Origin: Ctena decussata
Lineage: Eukaryota; Mollusca; Bivalvia; Lucinida; Lucinidae
Reading direction: 5' to 3'
Length of the DNA: 64,000 bases
Assembly (NCBI GenBank): GCA_963989385.1
Contig: OZ022509.1
Span: 75,414,667 to 75,478,666 of the forward strand
Under the pieces are notes generated by a model that was not told where the DNA came from, did no database searches, and saw nothing but the letters and a program-made list of their open reading frames with translations. A program made the position numbers and the translations under genes. This document shows positions 40,762-51,850 of the stretch, piece after piece; position 1 is the first letter of the stretch, and every line of letters begins with the position of its first letter.

Positions 40762-42483
40762 CTACTTGCTACTAGACTGGGGCAGGGCTAATGATGTTTC
40801 TTCAAGCCTATCTTGGTCTCTGAAAAAATCCAAGGCAGAAGCCCCAACTGCCCTACCTTTTGCCTCCGGGATGGGACCAACATTAGGACCCAGCCTACAG
40901 CGAAGCTTGAATATAGCTTCCTTATGAGAAAGTGAATCTTTAGGGGATTCATCCTCTTTCTCCACATTGGTTTCAGAGTCTGAATCCCCTATTCGTTCGC
41001 CCTCCCGAACTTGCAGTTGATCTGGATTAGATTCATTCTCTGAATTATCCATACAGATCACCTTTTCAGCTCCCGGGCGGGTGACTTGAACCTTATCAGC
41101 TACTACCCGAGGGGCTGTTGTAGAAAGATTATCAATTCGACTCGATAAATCTTTCAGTGCCTGACCTTGCTGTTCCACTAATTTTGTTAATACAGAAACA
41201 GCAGGATCTTCTTTAGACTTTGAAACAGAACGAGCCCTAGAGTAACTACCTTGTCAAGGACTCGCATGTCTATATCTGTCTGACCTAGGTGACTTAGACC
41301 TATGTGGCTTAGATCTATGTGACCTAGACCTATAAGATCTAGTACCGTGGTACCTGGACTTACGGGCCGGGCCGGGTAGCGCAATCGGTAGGGCACCTGA
41401 CTCGTAAGTCAGAGGTCCTGGGTTCGAATCCCGGTCTGGCCACATACTTTCGTTTCTCCTTCCGCTGATTCAAGAAGGGCAGTTGTCAGTTACTGGCGAA
41501 AGTATGTGCACTTAGTACTGGTTAACCGCTTAGGAGGTCTAAGCCTGCCCAGGAATAGTGTGGTTAGGTTAACTGACCGTCCCGACATGACCTTAGTTGT
41601 TTATCGTGGACGTTAAGCATCAAATCAACCAACCAACCAAAACCTGGACTTTGGTGACCTGGACCTAGGTGATCGGGCCTAGGTGACCTGGACCTATGGT
41701 GCCTGCTATATCCAGAATCTCTCCACCTAGGGTGAGGTGACCTAGACTTCTGCCTAGACCTATCGTTCTTAGGCTTTGAAAGTCTAGCTCCTCTTCTAGA
41801 AGAATTTGACCATCTATCCGATGAGACAGACCTAGACTCTCGCCTTGATCTTTTGTCTCTGTGTAAACTACTGCTATGTGATCTGACTGACCTAGCAGAA
41901 GTGTACTGCCTTGGAAGAGATTTATTTTGTGGAAAAGCCCTGTCCATTGGGGTGACTGACTTGGAATGGTTTCTCCCACTGTGCCCTTCAGGGGAAGAAC
42001 TTCTCCTAGAGGGACTGCTAACAGTACCAACTTGAACCTGAGCCAAAGGGACCTTTGACCCATGATTCCTTTTAATGTCTTGATCACCAGGAGCTTGGTG
42101 GACTAAATCGGTTTCAAGCTCGTGGTAAAAATAATTCTCTGAAGTCCTTGTGGTAGTGGCAGCCGGCGCTGGAGTAGAGAAACAAATAGACCAGGACCTT
42201 TATCAGGAACCTGGGAATCCTCACTTCTAACAGGACCTTTTTCAGGAGCCTGAGAAGAAGTAACCTTGGATTTAACAGTAGCTTAAGCCAGTGAGGCTCT
42301 ATGTAAACATCTGGAAAGCTTCTTCCACAGTTCATCAGACCACTCCTTACAAACTTCACAGGGAGTGGAAGGAGAACAGGAGTAACCCCTACAGGCTCTA
42401 CAAATTTTATGATTATCCCAATATGGCATAATTTTGGCACACTTACCATAAATTCCAGGACATCTCTTTAACTGTGCAGACAT
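40762..42483 (-). pseudogene. Decayed DIRS-like ORF1 (zinc-cluster, SR-rich)
   Basis: The start is an ATG at 42483. The N-terminus has a Cys/His cluster ('CPGIYGKCAKIMPYWDNHKI', then 'CRACRGYSCS'). Later frames give a long Ser/Arg-rich region ('RRESRSVSSDRWSNSSRRGA', 'SRSPHPRWRDSGYSRHHRSR') and an acidic C-terminus ending near 40762. Several stops and frameshifts and a SINE (41362-41641) break it. I associate this zinc cluster plus SR region with ORF1 of DIRS-like retroelements in marine invertebrates, but no RT or tyrosine recombinase is present to confirm it. Confidence 0.5.
41362..41641 (+). mobile_element. tRNA-derived SINE, copy 1
   Basis: 280 bp with a tRNA-like head (A-box tagcgcaatcggtagggc, B-box ggttcgaatcc), an unrelated body and an (accaacca)n-like tail. 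Flanked by the 10-bp duplication acctggactt (41352-41361 and 41642-41651) inside the DIRS-like ORF1. Copies 2 and 3 are at 43918-44378 and 45613-50829. Confidence 0.9.
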
Positions 42484-43172
42484 TCTGTAATAAACAGTTC
42501 CGAACAAAAAGGAGAGATAAAGGAAAATAGAGGAATAACAGAAAATAAGGACGGAAAATAAAATCCGAATTACAGAATAAAAAACGGAAAGAAAATTCCG
42601 AACTAAGGTGCGTAACGAAATTACTTTCAACGAAGCCACGTAACTTCGAAACGAAAAATTGAAAATAAACGGAAATAAAGCAAAATGAATGAAGAAATAA
42701 ATCAAACAAAAGAAAAAAATAAAGTGCGAGCGGGTGAAACCAGCGGATACCCTACAAACGGCTACATAAACTTCAGAATTCTTCGGAGGTTGATAAAACA
42801 CGTTTGCCACCGGAAGCCGCAGAAGGTAAATTGAATTATGGTCACCAGTCGTTCTAATTACCGAACAACCGGTGCGGTATTCTACTAAATGCCGGTACAA
42901 AAGTTCCGGTACTCGTTTTTCTGCGGTAGTCGGGTGATTCCCCGGAGAGCAATATTTAGATGTATCGTAGGTTTAACGAAACAAATCTATTTAATAAATT
43001 TCATGTTCAGAACAAATACCTGATCCTTTAAAATACACTTCAAGATGTATATAAGCTACATAAGCATATGAGATCCTGTTAACTGCTCACACCGAACATA
43101 AAGCATTACTTTTAACCCTTCTGTTGGTCTAAATTATTTGGCACCTTAGCACCACCCGACACCCCCTCTATC
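42484..43172. other. Noncoding sequence upstream of the DIRS-like ORF1
   Basis: AT-rich, without a convincing ORF. Contains agcatatgagatcctgttaa- and taacccttctgttggtct-type sequence that I do not recognise. It may be the 5' part of the DIRS-like element. Confidence 0.3.
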
Positions 43173-43917
43173 TTTTTATGCCCCCAACTTCGGAGAAGTT
43201 AGGGGGCATATCTATGGCTTCTGGGTTGTCCGTCCGTTAGTCTGTCCGTCCGTTAGTCGGTGCGTCCATTCGTTACGCATACCATAACTCAGGAACCGTG
43301 CATGCTAGAGTTTTGAAACTTCACATGGCTTCGTCATCAAAAATAGCTGACACGTATTTTTTTCTGTCCGAGTTGTCTCCTTTTGGAGTTATAACCCTTG
43401 AGAAAAAATCAGACTGAAATCTTGTAAGATATCTAAAAAAAGTATTTTATTTAGCTAGAGCATTGAAACTATGCCAGCCTATTTGGACTGATGACTAGAT
43501 GAACTGATTAACTTCTGAAAGAAAATCTTGAATTTTCGACCGAGTTATTCCCCTTTTTCGACTTAGTGCATTGTAAGCGTATGGAACCTTTTGAGCAAAA
43601 TGTTTCTAAAGTCTATGGAACCTAGTGAGCAAGATATTTCTAAAGTTATTTTAGCTAGAGCCTTGAAATTTCAAAAGCGTATTAGGACTGATGAGTAGAT
43701 GTACTGATTAAGTTTTGAAAACAATCATGAATTTATGACCGAGTTATGGCCCTTTTTCGACTTACTACATTGTAAGCCTATGGAACCTTGTGAGCAAAAT
43801 TTCTCAAGAACCCCTGATGCTAGGACCATGATTTTTAAAGGAAGATATTGTTCAAGGTCTAGATGACTTATGATTATTTTTGGCCGAATTAAGCCCCTTT
43901 TTCGACTTAGTGCCTTG

Positions 43918-44378
43918 GTTGATTGATTTGATGCTAAACGTCCACAATAAACAGCTATGGTCATATCGGGACGGTCAGTTAACCTAACTGGGGTGGTCGG
44001 GTGGTGCGATGGTGCTGTGTGTAACTTCCAGTGCCGGGGCGTCCTACTGATCTGGATAATAGTAGGGCAAGGACCTACTGTGCTTGCAGTAGTTGCGGGC
44101 GGGGGTTGTTTGGACTTTTTCTCTTGTCAATCATTTCTTTTTTTCTTTCAAATAATCAGTCAGTAAAAAAACCTAACCACACTATTCCTGTGCAGGCTCA
44201 GACCTCCTAAGCTGTTAACCAGTACTGAGTGCACACGCTTCGCCTGCAACTGACAACTGCCCTTCTTGAATCAGCTCAGCGGAAGGAGAAACGAAAGTAT
44301 GTGGCCAGACCGGTTTTCGAATCCAGGACTTCTGACTTACGGGTCAGGTGCCCTACCGATTGCGCTACGCGGCCCGGC
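43918..44378 (-). mobile_element. tRNA-derived SINE, copy 2, interrupted by an R1 repeat
   Basis: Same family as 41362-41641 in reverse. Probable target duplication tagtgccttg (43908-43917) / tagtgcattg (44379-44388), one mismatch. An R1 repeat sits inside at 43989-44169. Confidence 0.82.
43989..44169 (+). repeat. R1 short repeat inserted in SINE copy 2
   Basis: Begins tggggtggtcgggtggtgcg and includes taacttccagtgccggggcg. Flanked by aacctaac (43981-43988 and 44170-44177), which fits an 8-bp target duplication. Lacks the 3' core of full R1 copies. Confidence 0.7.
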
Positions 44379-44679
44379 TAGTGCATTGAAGCCTGTAGTA
44401 AAAAGGTACCCTGATTTATGGTCAAGAACGGTACAAGTGGATTGAAGCCTATAGTACAAAGGTACCCTGACATACGGGCAAGAACAGTAAGAGAGAGCTA
44501 AGATCTTAAAATTATACACATAATCTGTATGGAAAATAAGCGAAATTCATGTTATTCCAGAGTTATGCCCCATTTTCGCCTGTGGAACCTTGTGAACAAA
44601 ATATGTCAAGAATCCTGATTCTATGATAATGGATTTCTGCAGGATGGCATTGCCTAAGGTGTAGATGACCAAACATTCG

Positions 44680-44710
<31 letters not shown>

Positions 44711-45059
44711 ATGAATTTATTTTTGACCGAGTTATACCACTTTTTCAACTAATCCATTGTAAGAGTAAATGCACTTTAGGAACTGACTGAATCAGATACC
44801 AAACCCCATCCTCAACATCAAAGGGAAAGATTGACAAAGACATCCCAACAAACAATAAATTACAAGTGATAAGCCGAGTCAGCAGCTCCTTCCCCAATAG
44901 GTGGCAACTCCGCTATCTTTACTGAACCTTGTGAACAAAATATCTCGAGAACCCCTGACATTAGGGTCATGATTTTTTGCAGGAGGATATTGCCCAAGGT
45001 GTAGATGACATGATTAACTTTTGAAACAAATTTGTTGATTCTTGACCGCGTTATTAAAG

Positions 45060-45298
45060 TTGGTTGGTTGTCTTGGGTTTAACGGCCCTTTGTGACAGTA
45101 TTTCACTCTATTTCGGGCCTTGTCCCAGAGAAAGAAGAGAAATGATAACTGAGAGAAAAAATGTCCAAACACCCCCACCCGCACCTACTGCAAGCACAGT
45201 AGGCCATTGCCCTACTACTATCCAAATCAGTAGGACGCCCCGGCACTGGAAGCTAAACCCAGCACCATTGCACCACCAACCCCCCCCCTTTTCCCCGA
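45060..45298 (-). repeat. R1 short repeat, nearly full-length copy
   Basis: Flanked by a 10-bp duplication gttattaaag (45050-45059 and 45299-45308). Reads, in reverse, from gtggtgc through the 'actgcaagcacagtagg' segment to the gatatagactgaaatactgt-like core and an (aacc)n tail. Its structure and duplication indicate a SINE-like retroposon without an obvious tRNA head. Confidence 0.75.
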
Positions 45299-45439
45299 GT
45301 TATTAAAGCCCCTTTTTCAACTTTAAGCATATGATACAAAGGTACAAACATTATGGGATGAGCGTGCTTTAGAGGCAAGCATATGGTTGCGGGAAAAGTG
45401 TTTCATAAACACATTTTCTAGTCTTTTTTTCTCCCCCTC

Positions 45440-45612
45440 TTTGAGACACGACCAGGTCGGTTGCGTGGTGCTAGGTGTAACTTCCAGTGCCGGAGCGTCC
45501 TACTGATGTGGACCATAGTAGGTGCGGGTAGAGTTGTAAAAATGTCCAAACAACCATCACCACTAACTGCAAGCACAGTAGGCCTTTGCCCTACAATGTT
45601 CCAAATCGGTAG
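45440..45612. repeat. R1-type repeats, left of SINE copy 3
   Basis: Contains two partial R1 pieces in opposite orientation (taacttccagtgccggagcg and ctgcaagcacagtaggcctt). Ends in ccaaatcggtag (45601-45612), the target duplication of SINE copy 3. The same R1 continues at 50830. Confidence 0.65.
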
Positions 45613-45789
45613 TCGGTTGGTTGGTTGATTAGATGCTTAACGTCCACGGTAAACAACTAAGGTCATGTCGGGACGGTCAGTTAACCTAACCACACTATTC
45701 CTGGGCAGGCTTAGACCTCCTAAGCGGTTAACCAGTACTAAGTGCACATACTTTCGCCAGTAACTGACAACTGCCCTTCTTGAATCAGC

Positions 45790-46722
45790 TGCCCCGATCT
45801 AAAAGGGGTAAGCGATCAAGAGATCCTTGAAAATATGAGGGAGCAAGGTGTAGTTGCAGTCCGTCGTATTAAAGTTCGTCGAGACGAGACACTCAAAGAC
45901 ACCAACACTTTCGTATTCACCTTTAACACATCAGTTTTGCCTAAACAATTAAAAGTCGCATTTCTTCGTGTCTCCGTTGATCCCTACATTCCAAACCCAC
46001 TGCGATGTTATCGGTGCCAAGTATTTGGGCATCACGAAGACAGATGCAGAAAGGAAACGATATGTGCTAACTGTGGTCAGCCGCAGCATTGTGCGGACGA
46101 AACAGATTGCAAACGTCAAGCCAAATGTTTCAACTGTAAGGAAGACCACCCCGCCAATTCGCGGAAATGCCAGGCCTGGCACACTGAGAAAGAAATTCTC
46201 AAAGTCAAGTACACCAGGAATATATCGTTTCCAGAAGCGCGGAAAATCGTTGACAGCTACACGGCAGCACCAGGTAAAAGTTATGCTAGCATTACGAAGA
46301 CTGCTGGTGTCACGGTATCATTAGTCGATGCTACGACACAAACAGACCCTGTACTTATCACAGGAGCCCCCCAGTCTTCGTCTTACAATGTTGCAGCAAC
46401 TGAAGCATCTGCCGAAGCAACACGAGACTCATCGGAAAGATTAAGCCAGAAAGAAAAAGAAAAACAACAAAAAGCAGACAAGAAATTACAAAAGATTGTA
46501 CACGACACGTTTGCAAAACAAAACAAGAACTCTTCAGACAGGACTCCTGACCCTAAACCAAAGGTAAAGGAGAAACCTGTACCTGAATCAGATAGACAGC
46601 CGAAAGGATCTAATGATCCGATTAGGCAGCATAATAGGTGGGCCGCCTTGGAGGAGATGGATGCGGAGGAATCCCCATCCTGTCTCCCAAGGGGAACACT
46701 TAACAGAATACCTACTTCCTAA
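45790..46722 (+). pseudogene. LINE D ORF1, 5'-truncated
   Basis: The open frame starts at the truncation point ('CPDLKGVSDQ...') and keeps the zinc knuckles ('CYRCQVFGHHEDRC', 'CANCGQPQHCADETDC', 'CFNCKEDHPANSRKC'), 'NISFPEARK' and the Lys/Gln-rich tail. The missing N-terminus makes it nonfunctional as ORF1, although an internal ATG exists at 45835. Confidence 0.9.
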
Positions 46723-46764
46723 GAATAGATCTAACCATTTTGCTCCAATATATATTCATAATTA

Positions 46765-49700
46765 ATGATAATGAAAAACAGAATTATACAGTGGAATTGT
46801 CGAGGCTTAAAAGCCAACTATGAAGAAACATTGCTCCTCCTGAAGGATTATGAGCCTGCTGCTCTGTATCTTCAAGAAACACATCTAAAAGACACCGATA
46901 ACATTTCCATCCGAAGCTATAGTTCTTTTCATACCTTTAGTACAAATAATGAGAGAGCCGCTGGCGGTGTCTCTATAATTGTCAACAATAACACTCCTCA
47001 AAGTCAGGTGCAATTACACACGAATTTACAAGCAGTTGCAGTTAGTATAACTCTCCATCGCGTAGTAACTATTTGTTCTATATATATTCCCCCCAATTCG
47101 AGATTGTCTTTAAAAGAGCTTGATGATCTTGTTCCGCAACTCCCTTCTCCCTTCATATTGTTGGGAGATTTTAATGGTCATAATATTCTTTGGGGTTCCA
47201 AAGATATTAATGACAAAGGCAGAGTAATTGAAAATTTTATCGACAACAATGGACTTTGTCTGTATAACACTAAAACTCCTACGTATCTCCATCCAGCAAC
47301 TGGTACATACACTTCTTTAGATCTCTCTATTTGCACTCCCACCCTTCTTTTGGATTATGACTGGAAAGTTCATGATGATCTCTGCGGTAGTGATCACTTT
47401 CCTGTTTTTCTAAATAACATTGGTCCAGATATTGATGAGCCGGTTTCAAGGTGGAAACTAAATAAAGCTAACTGGGCCCAGTTTCACACTCTTTGTGAAA
47501 CTCGACTTCTTGAAGACACAGTCCAGGAGGCTGATGATCCGATTGAGTCATTTGCATCTATTCTTATTAATATAGCAGAAGAAACAGTTCCAAAAACATC
47601 AACGAAATCAAAAAAGATTAAAAAGCCTTGGTTTACAGATGACTGTAAAAATGCTATAAAACAACGTAAAGGAGCACTGCGACAATTCAATAATCGCCCA
47701 ACACATGATAATTTAAATAATTATCGTGTTTTCCGTGCAAAAGCTCGTCGTACAATAAAAGAATCAAAGAAAAAATCTTGGAAACAGTATGTTTCCAAAT
47801 TAAATTCTCGAACTTCAATAAAGAAAGTATGGGACATGGTTCGTAAAATTCAGGGAAAAGGAAAATCTAGCTCACTGGGACACTTAAATGTAAATAATTC
47901 TAAAGTTACTTCCAAAAAAGATATTTCTAATACTCTCGCTGACGCTTTCTCGAAAAATTCTTCTTCTGAAAATTATAGTCCAAAATTCAAGAATATTAAA
48001 AAGCAGAAGGAAAAACAGAACCTAAAATTTTCATCCAACAACACAGAAACTTATAATCAATCTTTTTCTCTTTCGGAACTTAAAGATGCTCTTTCAAAGG
48101 CTCATGATTCATCTCCGGGGCCTGATGATATCCATTACCAGTTTTTGAAACATCTTCCAGACTCTTCTCTTTCGGTTCTTTTGAAAACATTTAATGACAT
48201 TTGGGAAACTGGTAATGTGCCAAAGTCTTGGAAAGAAGCTACGATAATCCCCATACCAAAACCTGGAAAAGATAATACGAACCCAAACAACTACCGTCCT
48301 ATTGCTTTAACGAGCTGCATATGTAAAACATTGGAGCGAATGATCAATGAAAGACTCGTTTGGTACCTTGAAACAAATAATATTATTACAGAATTTCAGA
48401 GTGGTTTCAGGCACCAACGCAGTACTAATGATCACTTGGTTAGATTAGAAACCTTTATACGTGAAGCCTTCATCAAGAAGGAGCACTTAGTTGCTGTCTT
48501 CTTTGATTTAGAGAAGGCTTACGATACAACTTGGAAGTATGGTATAATGAATGATTTACATGAAATAGGTCTTAAAGGCCGATTGCCACTATTCGTTCAA
48601 AACTTCTTATCCAATAGAGAATTCAAAGTACGTGTAGGTTCAACTTTGTCTGAGGCACATGATCAAGAACAAGGTGTGCCTCAAGGTAGTATTTTATCTG
48701 TTACTCTTTTCAGTCTAAAAATAAACAATATTGTTAAATGTCTTAATCCTGGTGTTGACTGTTCCTTATATGTAGATGACTTTTTGATTTGTTATCGGTC
48801 AAAAAATATGCATACTATTGAACGTCAGCTTCAACAAAATCTAAATAAAATTCAAACGTGGGCAACTGAAAATGGATTCAAATTTTCGAAATCTAAGACA
48901 GTTTGCATGCATTTCTGTCACCTTCGAAAAGCGCATGATGATCCAGTGCTCACCTTGGACGGGACACCCATTCCTGTAGTAGAAGAAAATAAATTTCTAG
49001 GGGTTATCTTTGATAAAAAGCTTTCCTTTATTCCACACATTAAACAGCTTAAAGCAAAATGTCAAAAAGCGTTGAACCTACTACGAGTTGTTGCCCATAC
49101 TGACTGGGGAGCAGATCGTAAAGTTTTACTTAATCTGTATAGAACTATTATACGGTCCAAACTAGACTATGGCTCGATAATATATGGATCCGCTAGAAAA
49201 TCTTATTTGGAAATGCTTGATCCCATTCATCATCAGGGACTCCGGCTCGCCTTGGGAGCTTTCAGAACTTCTCCCTCGGAGAGTCTTTTAGCAGAGGCAA
49301 ATGAACCATCACTTTATAATAGACGTCTTAAACTCTCCCTGCAGTATGCCCTTAAACTAAAGTCAAATCCATCAAATCCAACGTATGAAACTGTTTTTCG
49401 GCCACAATATAAAACATTATTTGAGAATAAACCAAATATGATTCCTTCCTTTGGCATTAGAATCTTTTCAGAGTTTGAAAATATGAATGTAGATTTAGAC
49501 ACAATTGAACAGTTTAAGGTTCCAGATGTGCCACCATGGACATTTACTCAGCCACGTGTTTTATTTTCTTTGCATACTGATAAAAAATCTCAAACTGACC
49601 CTCTTGTATTTCGAACTAAATTTAATGAACTGCTGTCTGACTTTTCTAACTATGAGACTTTATATACTGATGGTGCAAAGGATGGAGACACAGCTGGCTC

Positions 49701-50451
49701 TGCTTGTGTTGCTCCATCTGAAAAATACAAATGTAGATTACCTGCTAATGCCTCAATTTTTTCAGCGGAGATCAAAGCTATTGATTTAGCCTTGGATCAT
49801 ATTGAACAGTCTAGGAATACAGATTTTATCATCTTTTCTGATTCCCTTTCTGTTCTGCAATCTCTAAATAATCGCCATATTGAAAATCCTCTTCTTTTAG
49901 ATATCCTCTTGAAACATAATGACTTAGCTGAGCTAAACAACATTGTATTTTGTTGGCTTCCCAGTCACGTTGGGATTAAAGGCAACGAAAAGGCCGACAT
50001 AACCGCAAAATCAGCTTTAACTCTTCATATTTCTGATCTTAAAATTCCTTACACTGATATCAAACCTTGCATAAATACATATCTTCATGATAAGTGGCAG
50101 ATATCATGGAATGCTGCTGTCTTTAACAAACTTCACTCTATCAAGCCTTCACTTGGTGAATGGCAACCATCTTATAGAATTGATCGTAAGGAAGAAGTAA
50201 CTTTGGCTCGAATCAGAATCGGCCATACTTTTATTACTCATTCGTTTCTGTTGAAAGGTGAGGATCCGCCTTTGTGCATTCCTTGCCAGGAACCTTTTAG
50301 TGTTAAACATTTCCTTTTAGATTGCATGGATTTTCGTATTACGCGTGCTAGGTTTTTCCGTGTCAACAGTATGAAACAACTGTTTGACACGGTTGAACCA
50401 GCGAAAATCTTTTCATTCTTGAAAGAGATTGACATATATGGTAAAATATAG
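46765..50451 (+). CDS. LINE D ORF2: endonuclease-reverse transcriptase-RNase H
   Basis: Intact 1228-aa ORF, with ATGs at 46765 and 46771. Endonuclease ('IIQWNCRGLKANYEET', 'YLQETHLKD', 'LLGDFNGHN', 'GSDHFPV'), RT ('FFDLEKAYDTTW', 'GVPQGSILS', 'YVDDFLI') and RNase H ('YTDGAKDGDTAG', 'FSAEIKAIDLAL', 'FSDSLSVLQSL', 'WLPSHVGIKGNEKAD'), then a C-terminal knuckle ('CIPCQEPFSVKHFLLDC'). 'YLQET' replaces 'CLQET' of other copies. It is the uninterrupted reference for the broken LINE C ORF2. Confidence 0.94.
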   Translation: MIMKNRIIQWNCRGLKANYEETLLLLKDYEPAALYLQETHLKDTDNISIRSYSSFHTFSTNNERAAGGVSIIVNNNTPQSQVQLHTNLQAVAVSITLHRVVTICSIYIPPNSRLSLKELDDLVPQLPSPFILLGDFNGHNILWGSKDINDKGRVIENFIDNNGLCLYNTKTPTYLHPATGTYTSLDLSICTPTLLLDYDWKVHDDLCGSDHFPVFLNNIGPDIDEPVSRWKLNKANWAQFHTLCETRLLEDTVQEADDPIESFASILINIAEETVPKTSTKSKKIKKPWFTDDCKNAIKQRKGALRQFNNRPTHDNLNNYRVFRAKARRTIKESKKKSWKQYVSKLNSRTSIKKVWDMVRKIQGKGKSSSLGHLNVNNSKVTSKKDISNTLADAFSKNSSSENYSPKFKNIKKQKEKQNLKFSSNNTETYNQSFSLSELKDALSKAHDSSPGPDDIHYQFLKHLPDSSLSVLLKTFNDIWETGNVPKSWKEATIIPIPKPGKDNTNPNNYRPIALTSCICKTLERMINERLVWYLETNNIITEFQSGFRHQRSTNDHLVRLETFIREAFIKKEHLVAVFFDLEKAYDTTWKYGIMNDLHEIGLKGRLPLFVQNFLSNREFKVRVGSTLSEAHDQEQGVPQGSILSVTLFSLKINNIVKCLNPGVDCSLYVDDFLICYRSKNMHTIERQLQQNLNKIQTWATENGFKFSKSKTVCMHFCHLRKAHDDPVLTLDGTPIPVVEENKFLGVIFDKKLSFIPHIKQLKAKCQKALNLLRVVAHTDWGADRKVLLNLYRTIIRSKLDYGSIIYGSARKSYLEMLDPIHHQGLRLALGAFRTSPSESLLAEANEPSLYNRRLKLSLQYALKLKSNPSNPTYETVFRPQYKTLFENKPNMIPSFGIRIFSEFENMNVDLDTIEQFKVPDVPPWTFTQPRVLFSLHTDKKSQTDPLVFRTKFNELLSDFSNYETLYTDGAKDGDTAGSACVAPSEKYKCRLPANASIFSAEIKAIDLALDHIEQSRNTDFIIFSDSLSVLQSLNNRHIENPLLLDILLKHNDLAELNNIVFCWLPSHVGIKGNEKADITAKSALTLHISDLKIPYTDIKPCINTYLHDKWQISWNAAVFNKLHSIKPSLGEWQPSYRIDRKEEVTLARIRIGHTFITHSFLLKGEDPPLCIPCQEPFSVKHFLLDCMDFRITRARFFRVNSMKQLFDTVEPAKIFSFLKEIDIYGKI

Positions 50452-50829
50452 TTTAGTTAAGTCGCGGTATTTTTACAACAGTAGATTTAAATTTGTGTTT
50501 ACTCATCTCGCTGGTCGAGAGCTCATTTTATGTTATCAGTCTTAAGCTAGCCGTTGCTCGGCGTGTTTTACCACATACCCGACTTGATTCATTTTTATAC
50601 TGTGCATTCATTTCTGACCTTATGCATATAACGTGTTTTCGTTTATAGCGTTTTCGGCGCGAAATAGCCCTTTTGGTGCTGATGTGCCGTAAAATCCATA
50701 TCACTCACTCACTCACTTCTTGAATCAGCGGAAGGAGAAACGAAAGTATGTGGCCAGACCTGGATTCGAACCCAGGACCTCTGACTTACGAGTCAGGTGC
50801 CCTACCGATTGCGCTACCCGGCCTGGCTC

Positions 50830-51850
50830 CAAATCGGTAGAACGCCCATATACTGGAAGTAACACACAGCTGCCCTACAATGTTCCCTTTTGGTGCTGAT
50901 GTGCCGTAAAATCCATATCACTCACTCACTCACTCACTACAATGTTCCAAATCAGTAGGACGACCCGGCACTGGAAGTTAAACACAGCACCATCGCACCA
51001 TCCGATCACAAGATATGTTCGGACAAGCAAATATTGGATATTGATTGTTTTGGGTTTTAACGGCCCTTTGAGACGGTATTCCAGTCTATGTCGGGCCGTC
51101 TCCCAAAGAGAGGGAGAAAGAAGAAAAATGTCCAAACCTAACCGCACCTACTGCAAGCATAGTAGGCCCTTGCCCAATGTATCAAGTCAGTAGGACGCCC
51201 CAGCACAGTAGGCCCTTGTCCAACAATGTTCCAAATCAGTAGAACGCCCCGGCATTGGAAGTAGCACACAGCTGCCCTACAATGTTCCAAATCAGTAGGA
51301 CATCCCGGCACTGGAAGCTACACACAGCACCATCCGACCACAAGATATGTTCGGAAATACTGGATATGGATAACGGCCTTTTGTGACAGTATTCCAGTCT
51401 ATGTCGGGCCGTCTCCCAGATAGAGGGAGAAAGAAGAAAACAACCACAACCGCACCTACTGCAAGCACAGTTGGCCCTTGCCCTACTATGTTCCAAGTCA
51501 GTAGGACGTCCCGGCATTGGAAGTAACACACAGCATCATCGCACCACCCGACCACCCCTTTAATACTGGATGAAAAAAACCTAGGAACAGAACCTACTTC
51601 GTTAATACGTGTGGCAGGGTTATGGTTCCTGTGCAATTTAATCCCCCTCACTGTCCTCTTTCAATGTGTTAAGTTTCGTTTAGTTCCCCCAATACTATCC
51701 TTCCAGCACTGGGGCGGCGTCCTACAGATGTTGACAATAGTAGGGCAAGGACATTGTTTGGACATTTTTCCTTGGCCTATCGTTACTCTCTTCTTTCTCC
51801 CTCTGGGACATCCCGATATAGACTGAAATACTGCCTCAAAGGGTTTTTAT
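50830..51850. repeat. Cluster of R1 repeat fragments
   Basis: At least four overlapping or adjacent R1 pieces, mostly in reverse (repeated ccaaatcagtaggacg, ccggcactggaagtaacaca and cctactgcaagcacagt). Two include the core cagtctatgtcgggccgtct. They look like tandem or repeated self-insertion of R1. A 50-bp LINE end is inserted at 50888-50937. Confidence 0.7.
50888..50937 (+). mobile_element. 50-bp LINE C/D 3' end insertion with target duplication
   Basis: cttttggtgctgatgtgccg through the (TCAC)n tail, identical in layout to the ends of LINE C and D. Flanked by the 12-bp duplication ctacaatgttcc (50876-50887 and 50938-50949) within an R1. An extreme 5' truncation of an otherwise normal LINE insertion. 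Confidence 0.9.

Larger units (their letters stand above)
43173..45430. repeat. Bivalve-type repeat array with 'gttatggccctttttcgact' units
   Basis: Starts with a small hairpin (gcccccaactt / aagttagggggc) and runs through several diverged units containing ttatggccctttttcgactt and ggaaccttgtgagcaaaat. SINE copy 2 (43918-44378) and R1 copies interrupt it. A run of 30 A lies at 44680-44709. No ORF of interest. Confidence 0.6.
45789..50715 (+). mobile_element. LINE D, 5'-truncated, inserted in a SINE
   Basis: Starts in the middle of ORF1 and ends with ccatatcactcactcactca. Flanked by the 13-bp duplication cttcttgaatcag (45776-45788 and 50716-50728). Same subfamily as LINE C, with ORF2 intact. 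Confidence 0.94.
45613..50829 (-). mobile_element. tRNA-derived SINE, copy 3, split by LINE D
   Basis: SINE pieces at 45613-45788 and 50729-50829. The outer duplication ccaaatcggtag is at 45601-45612 and 50830-50841. LINE D sits inside with its own duplication. The tRNA-like head is at the right end (50750-50828) in reverse. Confidence 0.85.

Noticed and set aside
41362..41450. Possible tRNA gene (also at 44300-44378, 50750-50828 and 62577-62650)
   Set aside because: A- and B-boxes are present, but the anticodon arm does not fold properly, and each is the head of a dispersed repeat with target duplications or a shared body. They are SINE heads.
44680..44709. Poly-A run as the end of a processed pseudogene
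   Set aside because: No coding sequence precedes it on either strand, and it sits within a repeat unit.
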